A stretch of 64,000 bases of DNA from Oreohelix idahoensis (lineage: Eukaryota > Mollusca > Gastropoda > Stylommatophora > Oreohelicidae), in contig JAMPIV010004937.1 of assembly GCA_024509875.1 (NCBI GenBank), forward strand, positions 34,714-98,713. Direction: 5' to 3'. Both the position numbers and the translations under genes were made by a program. Shown piece after piece: positions 33,284 through 45,231 of this stretch. The notes below the pieces were generated by a model that saw nothing but the letters and a program-made list of their open reading frames with translations, made no database searches and was not told the DNA's origin. Position 1 is the first letter of the stretch. Each line of letters starts with the position of its first letter.

Positions 33284-33303
33284 TGGGGTCTCGCTCTTGG
33301 GAT
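33284..33303 (+). other. Putative primer binding site of element C
   Basis: TGGGGTCTCGCTCTTGGGAT starts five bases after the LTR. It resembles primer sites for tRNA-Pro, though not perfectly. Confidence 0.45.
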
Positions 33304-33470
33304 TTTGAATCTTTAACTATTAAAAATATTGGGGGTAATTCACTTCAGGGAATATAAGAATTAAAAGGTATCCTTGGGTGGAATTAAATAAGGTTGAGCT
33401 CACGGTGCCTGTGTTGTCCATTAGAGAATGAATTGTTGGTTAGACATTGTATAAAGTTACCTGATAGACA

Positions 33471-34163
33471 ATGGCGGACCTGGCCAAATTTCGATCTGCT
33501 GCGGTTCAGACTGCAAAAGAGTTAGGATTAGATGGGCAAGTTATGGTTGCCTATGTCACGACGGAATGTGACAAATTTATTGAACGCGAAGAAAGAAGAT
33601 TAGAAAAAGAAGCCGAAAGAAGGTTAGAGGCTGAAAGGGAAATTAAGAAGTTACAGTTTGAGGCTGAGGCTGAGACTAAGAGGTTGCAGATTGAGGCTGA
33701 GGCTAAGAAATTGGAGGCAGAAAGAGAAGACAGAGGATTGGCTGGAGAAAGGGAAGAGAAGAAAGTAGCTGCAGAAAAAGGAAGAAAGCCGAGAAAGAAA
33801 TTAGCTGCAGAAAGAGAAGAGAAGAAATTAGCTGCAGAGAGGGAAGCAGAAAAGGAGGAGAAAAGATTACAAAGGGAACATGAGTTACGACTAAGGGAGT
33901 TTGAGTTTCAAGGCCATGCTCCTGAAAATGGTGCCAGTCCCTTTGCCTCTGATGCTACGGTTACTCAAGGAGCCTCAACCTCAGCTATGAACTTTCATTT
34001 AGATCATTTTGTTGAGAAAGACGATGATATTGAGAGCTATATAAATAGGTATGAACTATTAGCTACCACGTATGGGTTAGAGAGAGAAAGGTGGAGCTTA
34101 AAGTTATCTCAGGGACTTCGTGGGGCAGCTTATGAAGTTTTTTGCAAAAATGAGCAGAGGTGA
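33471..34163 (+). pseudogene. gag: Element C gag, N-terminal part
   Basis: Gag precursor starting at the ATG at 33471. Residues about 45-150 form a long highly charged coiled coil with heptad-like repeats (EEKKLAAERE type). The capsid-like domain then begins (DDIESYINRYELLATTYGLE). The frame ends at 34163 after a frame change near 34130-34145; the domain continues in the frame open from 34120. Confidence 0.87.
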
Positions 34164-35352
34164 TCAGGAAAATTATGACATGCTAAAGCAGGCTCTTTTG
34201 TTAAGATATGAAAAGAATGCAGAATTTTATAGAAAAAAATTTAGGAATGCTAAACTACTGTCAGGTGAAACCTATCACCAGTTCTCTGCACGAATAGAGA
34301 CATACTTGGAGAAATGGACTTCTCTGGGGAAAACCCAAGATCTTAAGGAAATGGTCCTTATAGAGCAATTAAGAGAGTCCATGGCTCCAGACCTGAGAAA
34401 GTTTCTCATGGAACAAGGTGCAGAGAGGCTGGGTGAGTTGCTAAATGTTGCTGAAAGGTATCAAGCAGCTCAAGCAGAGGTAACAGGTAATAAAAAGAAA
34501 CAAGTGGATAACTTTAGGGCACCACAGAACTTTAATAAATTTGATCCTAGAGATCAAAATAAAGGTAAGCACCAATTTGATAGGCCACGGTATGAAAATA
34601 AAAATAAATTCCCACAATTCGATGAAAGGAAATATGATGAAAGAAAATCTTTCAACCAAGGAAAAAGGTGGTGTAAAAATTGTCAGATGGACAATCATGA
34701 CACTGACCGTTGCAGAAGGAAACCTGTGTATATGGCAACCCTTCAGGTCAGGTCGACCTCAAGACAGGAGGAGGATATTATGTTAGATACCACTCCAGAA
34801 GAGATGAGGAAGGCACAGGCTGGGGATAAAACACTCAAGCCTTGTTTCAGAAAATTGTCAACTTGTCATACAACTCCAGGCAAGGGAGATTTTTACATGA
34901 AAAACAAGTTGATGTATAGGAAGACTGGAGCTAGATCCAATGGTCACGGACAGCTGGTTCTTCCAAAAAGATATAGGACAGAATTAATAAGGAGCCTACA
35001 TGTGAAACCAGATGGGGACCATGAGAAGATAGGTACCATCATTCAAAAGGTGGCTCACAATTATTATTGGCCCAAAGCAAGATGGGACATTGAAAATTTT
35101 GTAGAAAGGTGTAGCATAGCACATGAGGGAACACCCACAAGTGGGAACATGGATCAGGACCTGGACACGCCACGGGGCAAAATTAGGCCTGATAATAAAA
35201 AGAAAAATAGATTTGATAAAGTGGACCAAATGGAATGGGAGCCCCTTTTCACGGACAAGCTTCACTTAACTGTTTTACAATGGCCACTATGCGGAGAGTG
35301 CAAAAAGATGTCTTACCCCAGGATAAGCCGACAATCCCTCAATCGGACTTAA
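34120..35352 (+). pseudogene. gag: Element C gag C-terminus fused to integrase finger, protease lost
   Basis: The frame continues capsid (ENYDMLKQALLLRYEKNAEF, FSARIETYLEKW, FLMEQGAERLGELLNVAERY). A basic Asn/Lys/Phe-rich tail and a canonical CCHC knuckle (CKNCQMDNHDTDRC, 34672-34713) follow. Within about 30 residues it passes to the gag-pol linker and integrase finger region (KAQAGDKTLKPCFRKLS, NYYWPKARWDIENFVERC), with no DSG/DTG, so protease is deleted in frame. The finger keeps one Cys of its CxxC pair. After about 35110 the sequence no longer resembles integrase: the core is replaced by an unrecognised charged stretch. Confidence 0.82.
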
Positions 35353-35540
35353 ACAAACTGGAGGAAGAAGATGTAGAGAGGAAATCTCTCATCAAGAATT
35401 TTAAGTGGGGAGAAAGCCCCAAAAGAAAAATTGGTAGCGGTCGTTTTGTGAATGATAATTCTGGGAGGAAAAATCATCACTATAAAGCTTCGAGTGGAAG
35501 AGACCATACCGGTGCATGGACAAATAGGTCCACACAATTA
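35110..35540 (+). other. Unrecognised charged segment replacing the integrase core
   Basis: Two overlapping frames (to 35352, and 35235-35555) encode Lys/Asp/Arg-rich sequence such as KIRPDNKKKNRFDKVDQMEW and DLNKLEEEDVERKSLI. No D35E core motif occurs. The segment lies where elements A and B have the catalytic core. It could be a captured or recombined sequence, or gag-like sequence moved here. Confidence 0.5.
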
Positions 35541-36425
35541 AAGGTCCATATGTAGCTTTGTTAAGAACGTGGACTGATGAAAAGGCAGAGGAAAACATTA
35601 CATCTTCATACCAATATGTGAATGAGCTGACCTGAACTTGCCAATGAAAATTTGAAACAAGCCAGGAAGAAACATGCTGCCTATTATAACAGGAAGGCGA
35701 AAGACAGAAATTTGGCTGTGGGAGAGAAGGTACTGCTTCTTTTGCCTGAGAGTCAGAATAAGTTACAAATTGGATGGCAGGGTCCATATACAGTTCTAGA
35801 GAAGGTGTCTAGAACAAATTATAAGATAGATAAGAAGGGGAAAGAAAAAATCTATCATGTGAATCTCCTGAAGAAATATTTGGAAAGAGAACATCAGGAA
35901 GAGACACACTTGTTGACCTTGTCCATCGCCATGGAGATGAAAAAGGAACCACTTTCATCATTTGAATATCCATTACACCCCTGTGAGACAGCAGCACAGG
36001 TGAAAATCAGTACACATTTAACGAAAACTCAGAAAGAGAGAGTGCAACAGGTTCTAAATAATCATGCAGAGGTGTTAACAGACCGACCAGGGCATACAAA
36101 CCTATTGGAATATGATATGAAACTAATAGACTCCACACCTGTCTGTATGAAACCATATTCGATTCCGTTTGCTAAGGAGAAAGCTTTGAAGGAAGAGATA
36201 GACTATCTATTGAAGGAAGGAATTATTTCGCACAGTGAGTCTTCGTATAGTTCCGGTGTTGTACTCTTAAGGAAGCCTTCTGGAGAACATAGACTCTGTA
36301 TAGATTACAGGAGACTGAATGCTATTACAGAAGGACAGGTGGATCCATTGCCGGATACAAATCAGCTGTTTGCCAGACTAAATAAAGCTAAATATTTCTC
36401 AAAAGTGGATCTGAGTAAAGGATAA
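35541..36425 (+). CDS. pol: Element C integrase C-terminal module joined to RT N-terminal half
   Basis: The 257-codon frame 35652-36425 runs without interruption from the integrase end (KQARKKHAAYYNRKAKDRNL, VGEKVLLLLPESQNKLQIGW, GPYTVLEKV, YHVNLLKKYLERE) through an acidic linker into RT (LKEEIDYLLKEGIISHSESS, GVVLLRKPSGEHRLCIDYRR, FSKVDLSKG). It stops at 36423-36425 just after the first RT Asp block. One continuous frame with integrase first is direct evidence of the pol order. The stretch 35541-35651 carries further integrase-like residues in a broken frame. Confidence 0.92.
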
Positions 36426-36937
36426 TATCAGATTCCAGTAAAACCTGAGATCATGACAAAATTGCCATTTGTTGGATGTAAACATTTCGGAGGAACGTAA
36501 TGAATCCCTGAGTTGCCTCTTTGATTGAGGATATTCCGAATGTTTCATACAGGATAATAAGAAGATTATGGGATCCACTACTAAAACTCTGCTATCACCA
36601 GGTATATGTTATCTTCTCATAACTTACATTTTGAGGGAAATATAATGTTCTCTGGACATGTCATTGTGCAGACTCAGAGAAGAGAAATGGTGAATACGGG
36701 TTGCGAAGCAGCATTAAGACAAGCACTCACACTTGCAGCTGTTCAGTAACATAACCGAAATATATTATTGGATGTAGAAGTCTGAGGCAGATTTCATGAG
36801 TAGTGCCTACTCTGAATGGACCCAACTACATAAAACCATGATAGCACCATAGCAGAGTAAAGTCAAGTTGACTTACATTTATCTATGTGTATATAGAATA
36901 AAGGACTGACATATAATGTCTGTTTTAAGAGGGGAGG
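36426..36937 (+). pseudogene. Decayed RT remainder, 3' UTR and polypurine tract of element C
   Basis: Scattered stretches resemble RT (YQIPVKPEIMTKLPFVG, then RIIRRLW) but stops abound and no YxDD box or RNase H is readable. TTTTAAGAGGGGAGG (36924-36937) directly before the 3' LTR is a good polypurine tract. Confidence 0.6.
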
Positions 36938-39263
36938 TGTCATGAAATATTCTAATCCACATATATAAATTATTAGGTAAATATGAAGCCTAACAAATAA
37001 AATTAATAAAGAGAAGAGCAATGGAAAAATAACAGTGCTGTCACAAAGAATGTACTCGAAATCCCCTTGTTTTCTGCTTCGTCTGCAAATTGTAACGCTT
37101 TCACGTTGATAGTAAAAGCTTACTGTATTATACCCGCTTTCTTCAATGAAACGTGTGCTGTATTTCTTGGAAAAACATTGAGAGGCAGACTGCGTAATGA
37201 CCTAAATTAATCCTAACATTAATTATATTGCGTTACCAAAACGAACGAACAGATGGACTAAAGGATAAAGAGAGAAGGGAGAGGCAGAAAGCCGAACACT
37301 AAACACGCGTCGCGCGATTCACAAATGCTGCCATCACGCGTGTAAGTCTACATGCACTAATTTTTTTTTCAGACGGACAGTGATAAAATACACTACCCTT
37401 TCCCAGAGTTAGGTTTTAAAATCATAAAAAAACGCTTATTAGGAAAGATAACAATAGATGGGTTTACGTTTGAAAACATAACAGTACCCAGACAGCACAT
37501 CTTCGAAACAGGAGGTAGAAGAAATTGCATATTTTGAACGCAGCCACGTAGCTCCTTTAAATTTGTATTTTTGGGTTCCTTAGGGCTTGCTGACAAATAA
37601 TATGTAAAACGTTACGCAAATAGTCCAGGAATTAATAAATTATACCCAAAATAAAATATTGGGGATGCCTGACAGCATGGAATCATTTCTGCTCATAAGA
37701 TTTTTTTTTATAACGTGTTTGAAAAAAAAATTTACGTTACAGAAATAGTCTACCATGTAAACTCCAAATTGATTGGAGCGCAACAAATGAAAGCCTAACC
37801 ACGATTGGTCGGACTATAAATACTATCTTTCGTTGTCAGGGGAAACGGGGAAAGGTAACATTTTTTCAAACACTTGTCGAAACGGGGCCTCATTGGCCAG
37901 ACTCGCTGATATACACACTTGGGAGCGTTAGTTCGAAACCACTTGTTTAAATAAGCTTGATAAAGCATCAGTGCGTTGAAGCCAGCTTATATTTTGCTAA
38001 ATAAAAGCCTGGAAGATAAGCAGATGGGAATTTGTGCCAGTTTGTGCCAGAATTCATTGCTAATCAACGTATCTGTGTTTATTCGTATGAATTGTGGTAA
38101 GCTTGAACCATTCAATATCTTTTAATGAAAATTGAATGTGAATTGTTGATTTATGCCTGTATATATATGTGTAGTTCAGTGGCAAACGTGAGGTAAAGCC
38201 TATAATGCTCCAGCCTGAACAGAGGGTGTCGGAGGAAGTAAAACGGCATGGAATGGCCAAACAGTACACTGACACCTGGATGATTGACTAGAAAGAAATA
38301 ATGCTGGAAGTGCAGAGGCGTAGTAACCATTAAGAAGGGTAATACTGGAATAAAGTATTTCAAATGAAGCTGACAGTTGGCCTAATGCTCTGAACTCAAT
38401 GTTTGTGCTGTGTTGTGATCAGTGTAACAAGAGAGTTTAAGTTAGTTATGAAGTAGAAGGTACATCCTTCTTGATTTCAGGGACCGTGGTCTTGATGGTA
38501 GTGAGCAGCACCTGGTCAGAGCTTTGCTGAATCCTGAGTCGGACAGCATACTCCTTGGTCTTTTTAGCTATCAGTGAGGTGTCTCCTGAACCCAGAGGAG
38601 AATTCGAGCAGAGGAGTCCTTTCCTGCCGCCATCACGCCAGATAAGCGAATTGGCCAGCTGAGCTCAACATTATGTCCCCTCATCTTGAAATGACTTTGT
38701 AAAAATAATATTAAGAGGGGAAATTAATTGTCTTAATATCAGGAACTGAGAACATCTCCAATACTAGTTTCCTTAAGACAAACTATTGAAGTCATGATGA
38801 CAACTACCAACAGAGCTTGAACAAAACAAAACCAGTATTACCTCATACTACTATTACACAACTGACACACATAGGATATTTTTAATAATATATGTCACTA
38901 CCAGATTCATATTAATACATTCTGTACATAACTTGTAATTAACATTGATTGTGATTCCTGGTTCCTTTGTCTTTGAATCAGGACACACATATGCCTTTAT
39001 GATAGAAATGAATACATATTGTTATTTGAAAAATTGTTTATCTGTCTGTTGTTGTGACTTACACTTCACCATACTCATACCCTAGACACATAACGTAGCA
39101 TCACACTATTCCAGAATAATTCTGACTGAGATATAGAGATATGTGGTAGCAAGTAAGGTTATCTATAATACACTACTCTTAATAGATATAGATACCTTCA
39201 CAGCTGATCTCAGTCAGTACACTAAGTCCCCTATAAATATTTATAACATCCCACTTCACCACA
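36938..39263 (+). repeat. 3' LTR of element C
   Basis: 2326 bp, starts TGTCATGAAAT and ends CTTCACCACA. It differs from the 5' LTR by scattered changes and an 87-bp deletion at about 39031. Confidence 0.94.
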
Positions 39264-39410
39264 GAGACCTAAGTAATCAGATCACCCGTAATAAAAGGAA
39301 TATAACATTTCCAGATCAGTTGATTCGAAAGCATATAATCTATGTTGCCATTCTAAACTGTGCCAGGAGATTGTTTTCCCAAAAGGTACTTTGGCTTAGT
39401 GGAATGAAGC
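39264..39410. repeat. Dispersed repeat, right half
   Basis: Continues the repeat interrupted at 30866; matches 43973-44105 (GATTCG.AAGCAT, CTGTGCCAGGAGATTGT..TCC, ACTTTGG). Confidence 0.72.
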
Positions 39411-39847
<437 letters not shown>

Positions 39848-39892
39848 CTAGACATATATTTACATATATTGAGCTAATTCTTAGAAAAGAAT

Positions 39893-40195
39893 ATCGCTGG
39901 ATTTACACCAGCTGGAGGCTTGAATGGGCTAAAACCATTGCTTAATTCTTCATAAAAGGCGGCGAACTGATAAAAGTTAACAATTGCTCTGCCAATAAAG
40001 CATTGTTCGTGACTTCAGAAATATCTTATGGAAACTCCATCGGGAAAGAAGCGACATTACCCTTCTATCTACAACTCTGCTAAGAGTAATCTTGTGCGAA
40101 GGTAGACACCTTTGACGACCGATTTTAGATACTCTTGAGTTTTAGCCACTGTTGTACCACTAATGCAGAGCTAAGGGGAGGCTATCCGTCACAGG
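39893..40195 (-). repeat. SINE-like repeat family 1, copy 2
   Basis: Reverse complement of the 15.38-kb copy, including the TTATGAAGAATTAAGCA insert between the two tRNA-like halves. It ends at GAGGCTATCCGTCAC. Confidence 0.65.
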
Positions 40196-40419
40196 CTACC
40201 ATGTACATGTGGGAAACCAATAGTCAAGGATCAAGATCTCCTGGACGACCCAGAATTCGACGGGAGAACAACATTAGACAATCCGTGATGGACAGAGGAC
40301 TAGACTGAAACCAGACCTAAAGATATACAGCTTAACATGGCGCTCTCTCTGGCTAACCTCTACACACCAAGGTAGAAGAGGTTTGTTTGTTTTGTTTTAA
40401 GGACCATCTATATTGTACA

Positions 40420-40725
40420 CTGAAAACTCCATCAGTGGTCCGATCTTTAGCTCACAAGGAGAATCTCGGCACAGTGCACGAACTCCAAAGCATCGGCGAG
40501 CATCCCAATGTGTGTATACAGAAACCACACATTCTATAAATATTTTTGCATCGGGTAGGTTTTCTTAATTGTGTAAACTCTGGCACGGCAGCGGCCGAAC
40601 GGCCTACTCTTTATGCTTTTGAACTGCCGAGTAATTTTTAACGTGCAAAAGGTGTACACGGGACCTACTGTTTTTCGCTCTTATCCAAGAAGGCTAGGCA
40701 TCCGATCTCACTACTCAGAGAATCA
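40420..40725 (-). repeat. SINE-like repeat family 2, copy 2
   Basis: Matches the body of 18150-18450 in reverse complement. No tRNA-like head is clear in this copy. The stretch between this and family 1 copy 2 is unassigned. Confidence 0.58.
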
Positions 40726-40869
40726 GGGGGAAGTAAGACGTTATTAGTACAAAGTGGTTGTGAAAAAATTCCATCAAGAATATTCACTGCACTGGGAACC
40801 GACCCTTGGACTTTGATGTGGACGCCATGTCTCGTAGCCACTCCTGTCACCGGGATAGGAGAGAACCGA

Positions 40870-42109
40870 CCAAGTAAGAAAATGTCTTTAAAGGTTTGTC
40901 CAAGTGCGCTATTTGGCGCCGATGGAACATTTCGGTGTGTACATCTGCTACTACAACCACAAGAATAATAGTATCGTTGAAAGTGGCAGAGAAAATAAGT
41001 ATTCACATATTTTACACGCGCATCAAACTCCATATTATTTAAAGTATTTTTATTCTAAACATGGTAAACAACATTTTTTTAACTATTTAAAAAATGTACT
41101 AATAAAAATAAGAGATTATTTTGTGTCTTACATAAATTTGTATAATGAATTGATCAAAAATAAATACGAAATGAAAATATGTTATTTAGTTTGATATTTT
41201 ATTAATATTTAAATTGTTCCCCTTTAAAATTAATTTGGATGCCTTCCCCCAACTTCTTAATCTCTGCTGCTTTTAAAGTATCACAAAGTTAAGTTCTTTT
41301 TTTTTTTTCACTTATGTTCGAGATTGGACATGACGTCAAAACCTGACAAGAGATGTGATCTCTCCGTTATAAGTCGGGGTATATTGCGTACATTTGTATA
41401 ACATTTTGACTGCTGGGTTGTTATCTCTGTCCTTTCTTTTTGAATGTAGTGGGGGTGGGGGTGGGGGGAGGGCACTTTTATTAGCCATAAAAAGGTTTAT
41501 TTCTATGAAGGACTGCTAGCTGGGTGTTTGGTCGTCAAATCGTAAGTTTATTCGGGTGTTACTGCTTATTCAATCCATATACTTTTTTTTTTCTAAGCGT
41601 AATAATTTTACCTCTAAATCTATTATTGCTAGTGTGCCGACGTGTCGTTAAAAGTACTACTAGCTGAAATGAAGATCCATGTGTATTTTTCGTTTCCTTT
41701 TGTGTCTACCGATACTGTGGTCTTCCGTAACTCCAGCTGATTTATGACTTAATCAATGACGATTTGACGTATGGTGTCTAAAATAGCAATAAGTAATTCT
41801 TCTATTGTATTGTTTATTGTTTGACTGTGTTGACTAATTTCATATGTCAGTGATAAACTGTTTATCTTGTTCTATGGTTTAGATTCGTTGTTGGTTTACT
41901 ACTTTAGTTGTCTACCCGTAGTTACATAACTGTAATATCTGTAGTCAGTTGTTGAAGTTGGGGTTTGATGTGTAGTTTCTGCTTACTTGACAGCGTATTT
42001 GTTGTCAATTTATTTATTGTCATAGTTAAAGGTTTAAACAATCATTCGCATACCACTATGAACTTATAAATAATCTCACAAAACATATCTGAAAGCGTAG
42101 CGATTCTCC
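40870..42109. repeat. Long diverged duplication, copy 1
   Basis: Collinear with 56582-58095. Shared marks include GACCAAGTAAGAAAA, GTGCGCTATTTGGCGCC, ACTCCATATTATTTAAAGTA, AACCTGACAAGAG.TGTGATC and a G-run before CACTTTTATTAGCCAT. A G-rich run lies at 41450-41472. Short frames here are AT-rich and unrecognised. Confidence 0.8.
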
Positions 42110-43040
42110 CCCGTCAGACCATCAGTAGCTCTGTCAACATTACAAATCTCTCCCAGGCATTCATCTGTAGTTCTATCAACATTACAAATCTGTTCCAGTT
42201 CCTATACAATCTGTGGTTCTGTCAACAATACAAATCTGTCCCAGTTAGCTCAGCTCAACTGTAGTTCTGTCAACAATACAAATCTGTCCCAGTTAGCTCA
42301 GCTCAACTGTAGTTCCGTCAACAATACAAATCTGTCCCAGTTAGCTCAGCTCAACTGTAGTTCCGTCAACAATACACATCTGTCCCAGTTAGCTCAGCTC
42401 AACTGTAGTCCCGTCAACAATACAAATATGTCCTAGTTAGCTCAGCTCAACTGTAGTTCCTTCAACAATACAAATCTGTCCCAGTCAGCACAGCTCAACT
42501 GTAGTTCCGTCAACAATACAAATCTGTCCCAGTTAGCTCAGCTCAACTGTAGTTCTGTCAACAATACAAATCTGTTCCAGTTTGCTCAGCTCAACTGTAG
42601 TTCCGTCTACAATACAAATCTGTCGCAGTTAGCTCAGCTCAACTGTAGTTCTGTCAACAATACAAATCTGTCCCAGTTAGCTCAGCTCAACTGTAGTTCT
42701 GTCAACAATACAAATCTGTTCCAGTTCCCATCCAATCTGTGGTTCTGTCAACAATATAAATCTGTCCCAGTTAGCTCAGCTCAACTGTGGTTCTGTCAAC
42801 ATAACAAATCTGTCCCAGTTAGCTCAGCTCAACTGTAGTTCTGTCAACATATCAAATCTGTCTCAGTTAGCTCAGCTCAACTGTAGTTCTGTCAACATAA
42901 CAAATCTGTCCCAGTTAGCTTAGCTCAACTGTAGTTCTGTCAACATTACAAATCTGTCCCAGTTAGCTCAGCTCAACTGTAGTTATGTCAACAATACAAA
43001 TCTGTCCCAGTTAGCTCAGCTCATCTGTAGTTCTGTTAAG
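42110..43040. repeat. 48-bp minisatellite
   Basis: About 19 units of a 48-bp monomer containing CAACTGTAGTTCTGTCAACA and ATACAAATCTGTCCCAGTTA. Spacing checked at 42256/42304. The first units carry CCAGGCATTCATCTG, like the second unit type of the related array at 58100. Confidence 0.95.
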
Positions 43041-43132
43041 ATTTTGACGAATCAGTTGTGCACTTTTATAACTTTCATCCTCTCTGGCGGTATCACTATG
43101 TTTCTTCATTTTCCTCACCGATCGTCCTATGG

Positions 43133-43233
43133 TTTGACATATTTTATGCACCTAAATTCAGCTCTAGCCACTCGCAGACTTGTGTACGTAGCGCCCTGTG
43201 AATCGTCGTAAGCTAATTAGGCAGGTCAGCGAA
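43133..43233. repeat. Diverged dispersed repeat, matches 20368-20472
   Basis: Second copy of the repeat described at 20368. Family unknown. Confidence 0.55.
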
Positions 43234-43362
43234 TAATTTATCACCTCAGTTCTCGAGCTACCTTTAATAAAGTCGATCTTTATTGACACAAGGTGGTAGC
43301 GCAGAATCGATGAAAAGAAAGTCATACTGTAAGTCTGAGAAATCCGTCTTAGGGAGTTACTC

Positions 43363-44105
43363 AAACACAGGTGATAAGACATAATCGTTTCCGCTGGGCC
43401 ATCTTTGTATCAATATTACCGATAATCTGTTTGGGGAGACAATATTGTGGGAAAGCATCTAGAATGGAAATAAGTTCACATATTTGTTTGGGAGTTTGCA
43501 TAAAGATGCAATCCGAAGTATTACTGCCTTATTAGAAAGATGTCACGCGTTGGAATTTTAAAATTTGATATTTCAAAACACGCGGCGGATATTATGATTT
43601 AACACCCCGACCCATTAATTCTAATGAGTTTACCATTGGCTTAATGTGAGAACCGGAATAGACGTTGACTTTTATTGGCAAATTTATCGGAAGTACAATC
43701 TGGGATGTGGACTGAGAAATATAAATATAATCTATCGAAATCGGAGTCACAAATCAGACTGCATCGCCACGTCAAGCTAGCAATTCAACTGAGCCAGAGA
43801 GCCGATCGGACAAAGGATTCTAAAGTTATAAGTGACCGATCGAAGTATTTGCGAACTTTGAAATCCGCATTTTTAAATACAAGACTGGAAACTTAAAGGA
43901 CCACGACAGAGTATTTGGGCAATTTTAAAACTTAAAAGTAAACCCCTATTTTTAAATACAAAGACTGGAGACCTAAGGAATCAAATCACCCGTCATAAGA
44001 GGAATACTAAAATTTCCCAGACCAAGTGATTCGTAAGCATCAACATGCTGTGTCCATTCTAACTCTGCCAGGAGATTGTGTTCCCAAAAATTACTTTGGG
44101 GTAAG
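43363..44105. repeat. Dispersed repeat holding the empty target of element C
   Basis: Its 43363-43972 part matches 30237-30866 and its 43973-44105 part matches 39269-39410. At 43968-43972 a single GAGAC stands where element C inserted in the other copy. Confidence 0.78.
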
Positions 44106-44250
44106 CGTAAACATTTATTTTACCATGTGAATTTGACATCTTTTATTTGCTAAGTGGTGTTACGACTGGAATTCCTCGGCATGTGTGGCCATATTTATAT
44201 TAAAGAGTTCATCGTGCTATGTTATAGAATGCACTAGGGTTTGATCATGC

Positions 44251-45231
44251 AGGACACGAAACTGGCAGAATAACTCAAGTCGCTGGATAGTAGGTCCACA
44301 ATACACATGTAGTTCATATTTATTAGGTTTTCTTCACAATACAATAGCAATGTAGAATCTACAAGATCTGTCTCCTCATAAATATGGTTAGTCCATAAGG
44401 CAATAAGAATGCATGTTGAAATAATACATATATTCGTTTTCTCTATTCAGCTATGGCCGTTCTGACTAAGAGGTGTGTGTCATTCACGGACACCCATGTA
44501 ATCCGAACCAGAAACGAGAATTTATGTTTCTTCTTGTATAAATTACATCTCTGTGAGGTGCAGAACTTCTTATAAGTTCAGGACCATCTTAACGATCGTT
44601 GAAACAAGTGGAGTCTTTCAAAAATATAATGATGCCACGTAAAGATACTTAATTTCTCCACAATTCCGGGAGCTCGAAAAAATAATTCGAAGCGGGGGGA
44701 AAATCTAGAACTTAAAACGAAAAAAAGTGACTTAAGACGAAGACATTGAAACATATGAAAGGTCCAGAATATTAGTCGTTAGAATAAATTAGCGCAAACG
44801 CGTTACGTCATTGACAACCGCTCAATCAATCAATCAATACCCTTTAGCTCCCCAAGGAGCATAGACCTTCAACAAACACATGCCAAGTCTTCCTGTCCTG
44901 TGCCATCCGCTCAAATTCTTTCCATGTTTTCCTCATCATTTTCACCTCTGTTTCCAGTTCTCTTCTCCATGTGTTGTTTGGTCTACCTCTGCCTCTCTTT
45001 CCCTGTGGAATCCAGAACAAGGACTGCCTTGTAATGCTGTCAACTGGTTTCCTCAATTGACAACCGGTGACGTATACAAATATATTGTATACAAATATAC
45101 AAATACAAGTTAAAGATGGTGCAAAACATGTTTTTACCACAAATAGACATATCTCAATAAATAACTATGGATATATGCCTGCGTGTGGCAATATACCATA
45201 ACTTATTACTTTTATTCTTTAATAAAATATC
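44251..45231. repeat. Duplication copy 1 (interrupted), matches 51419-52089
   Basis: Shares AGGACACGAA, TAGGTCCACAATACACATGT, TTATTAGGTTTTCTTCACAA and GCCTGCGTGTGGCAATATAC with the later copy. A LINE fragment (44821-45055) interrupts it. Confidence 0.85.
44821..45055 (-). mobile_element. 5'-truncated LINE insertion with 11-bp target duplication
   Basis: A 235-bp insert between ATTGACAACCG at 44810-44820 and again at 45056-45066; the paralogue at 51932-51942 has the site once. On the minus strand it encodes a LINE C-terminus (PQGKRGRGRPNNTWRRELE, TWKEFERMAQDRKTW, stop near 44846) and ends in a TTGA/ATTG repeat tail. The short length, tail and duplication fit target-primed reverse transcription with 5' truncation. 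Confidence 0.87.

Larger units (their letters stand above)
30867..39263 (+). mobile_element. Element C: INT-RT ordered LTR retrotransposon with long LTRs
   Basis: An 8397-bp element flanked by GAGAC (30862-30866 and 39264-39268), with LTRs of 2412 and 2326 bp starting TGTC and ending CACA. The interior (33279-36937) encodes gag with a CCHC knuckle, an integrase finger, the integrase C-terminal module and an RT N-terminal half on the + strand. Protease and integrase core are missing, and RT is cut, so the copy is non-autonomous. The paralogue at 43968-43972 shows the empty site. Confidence 0.92.
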
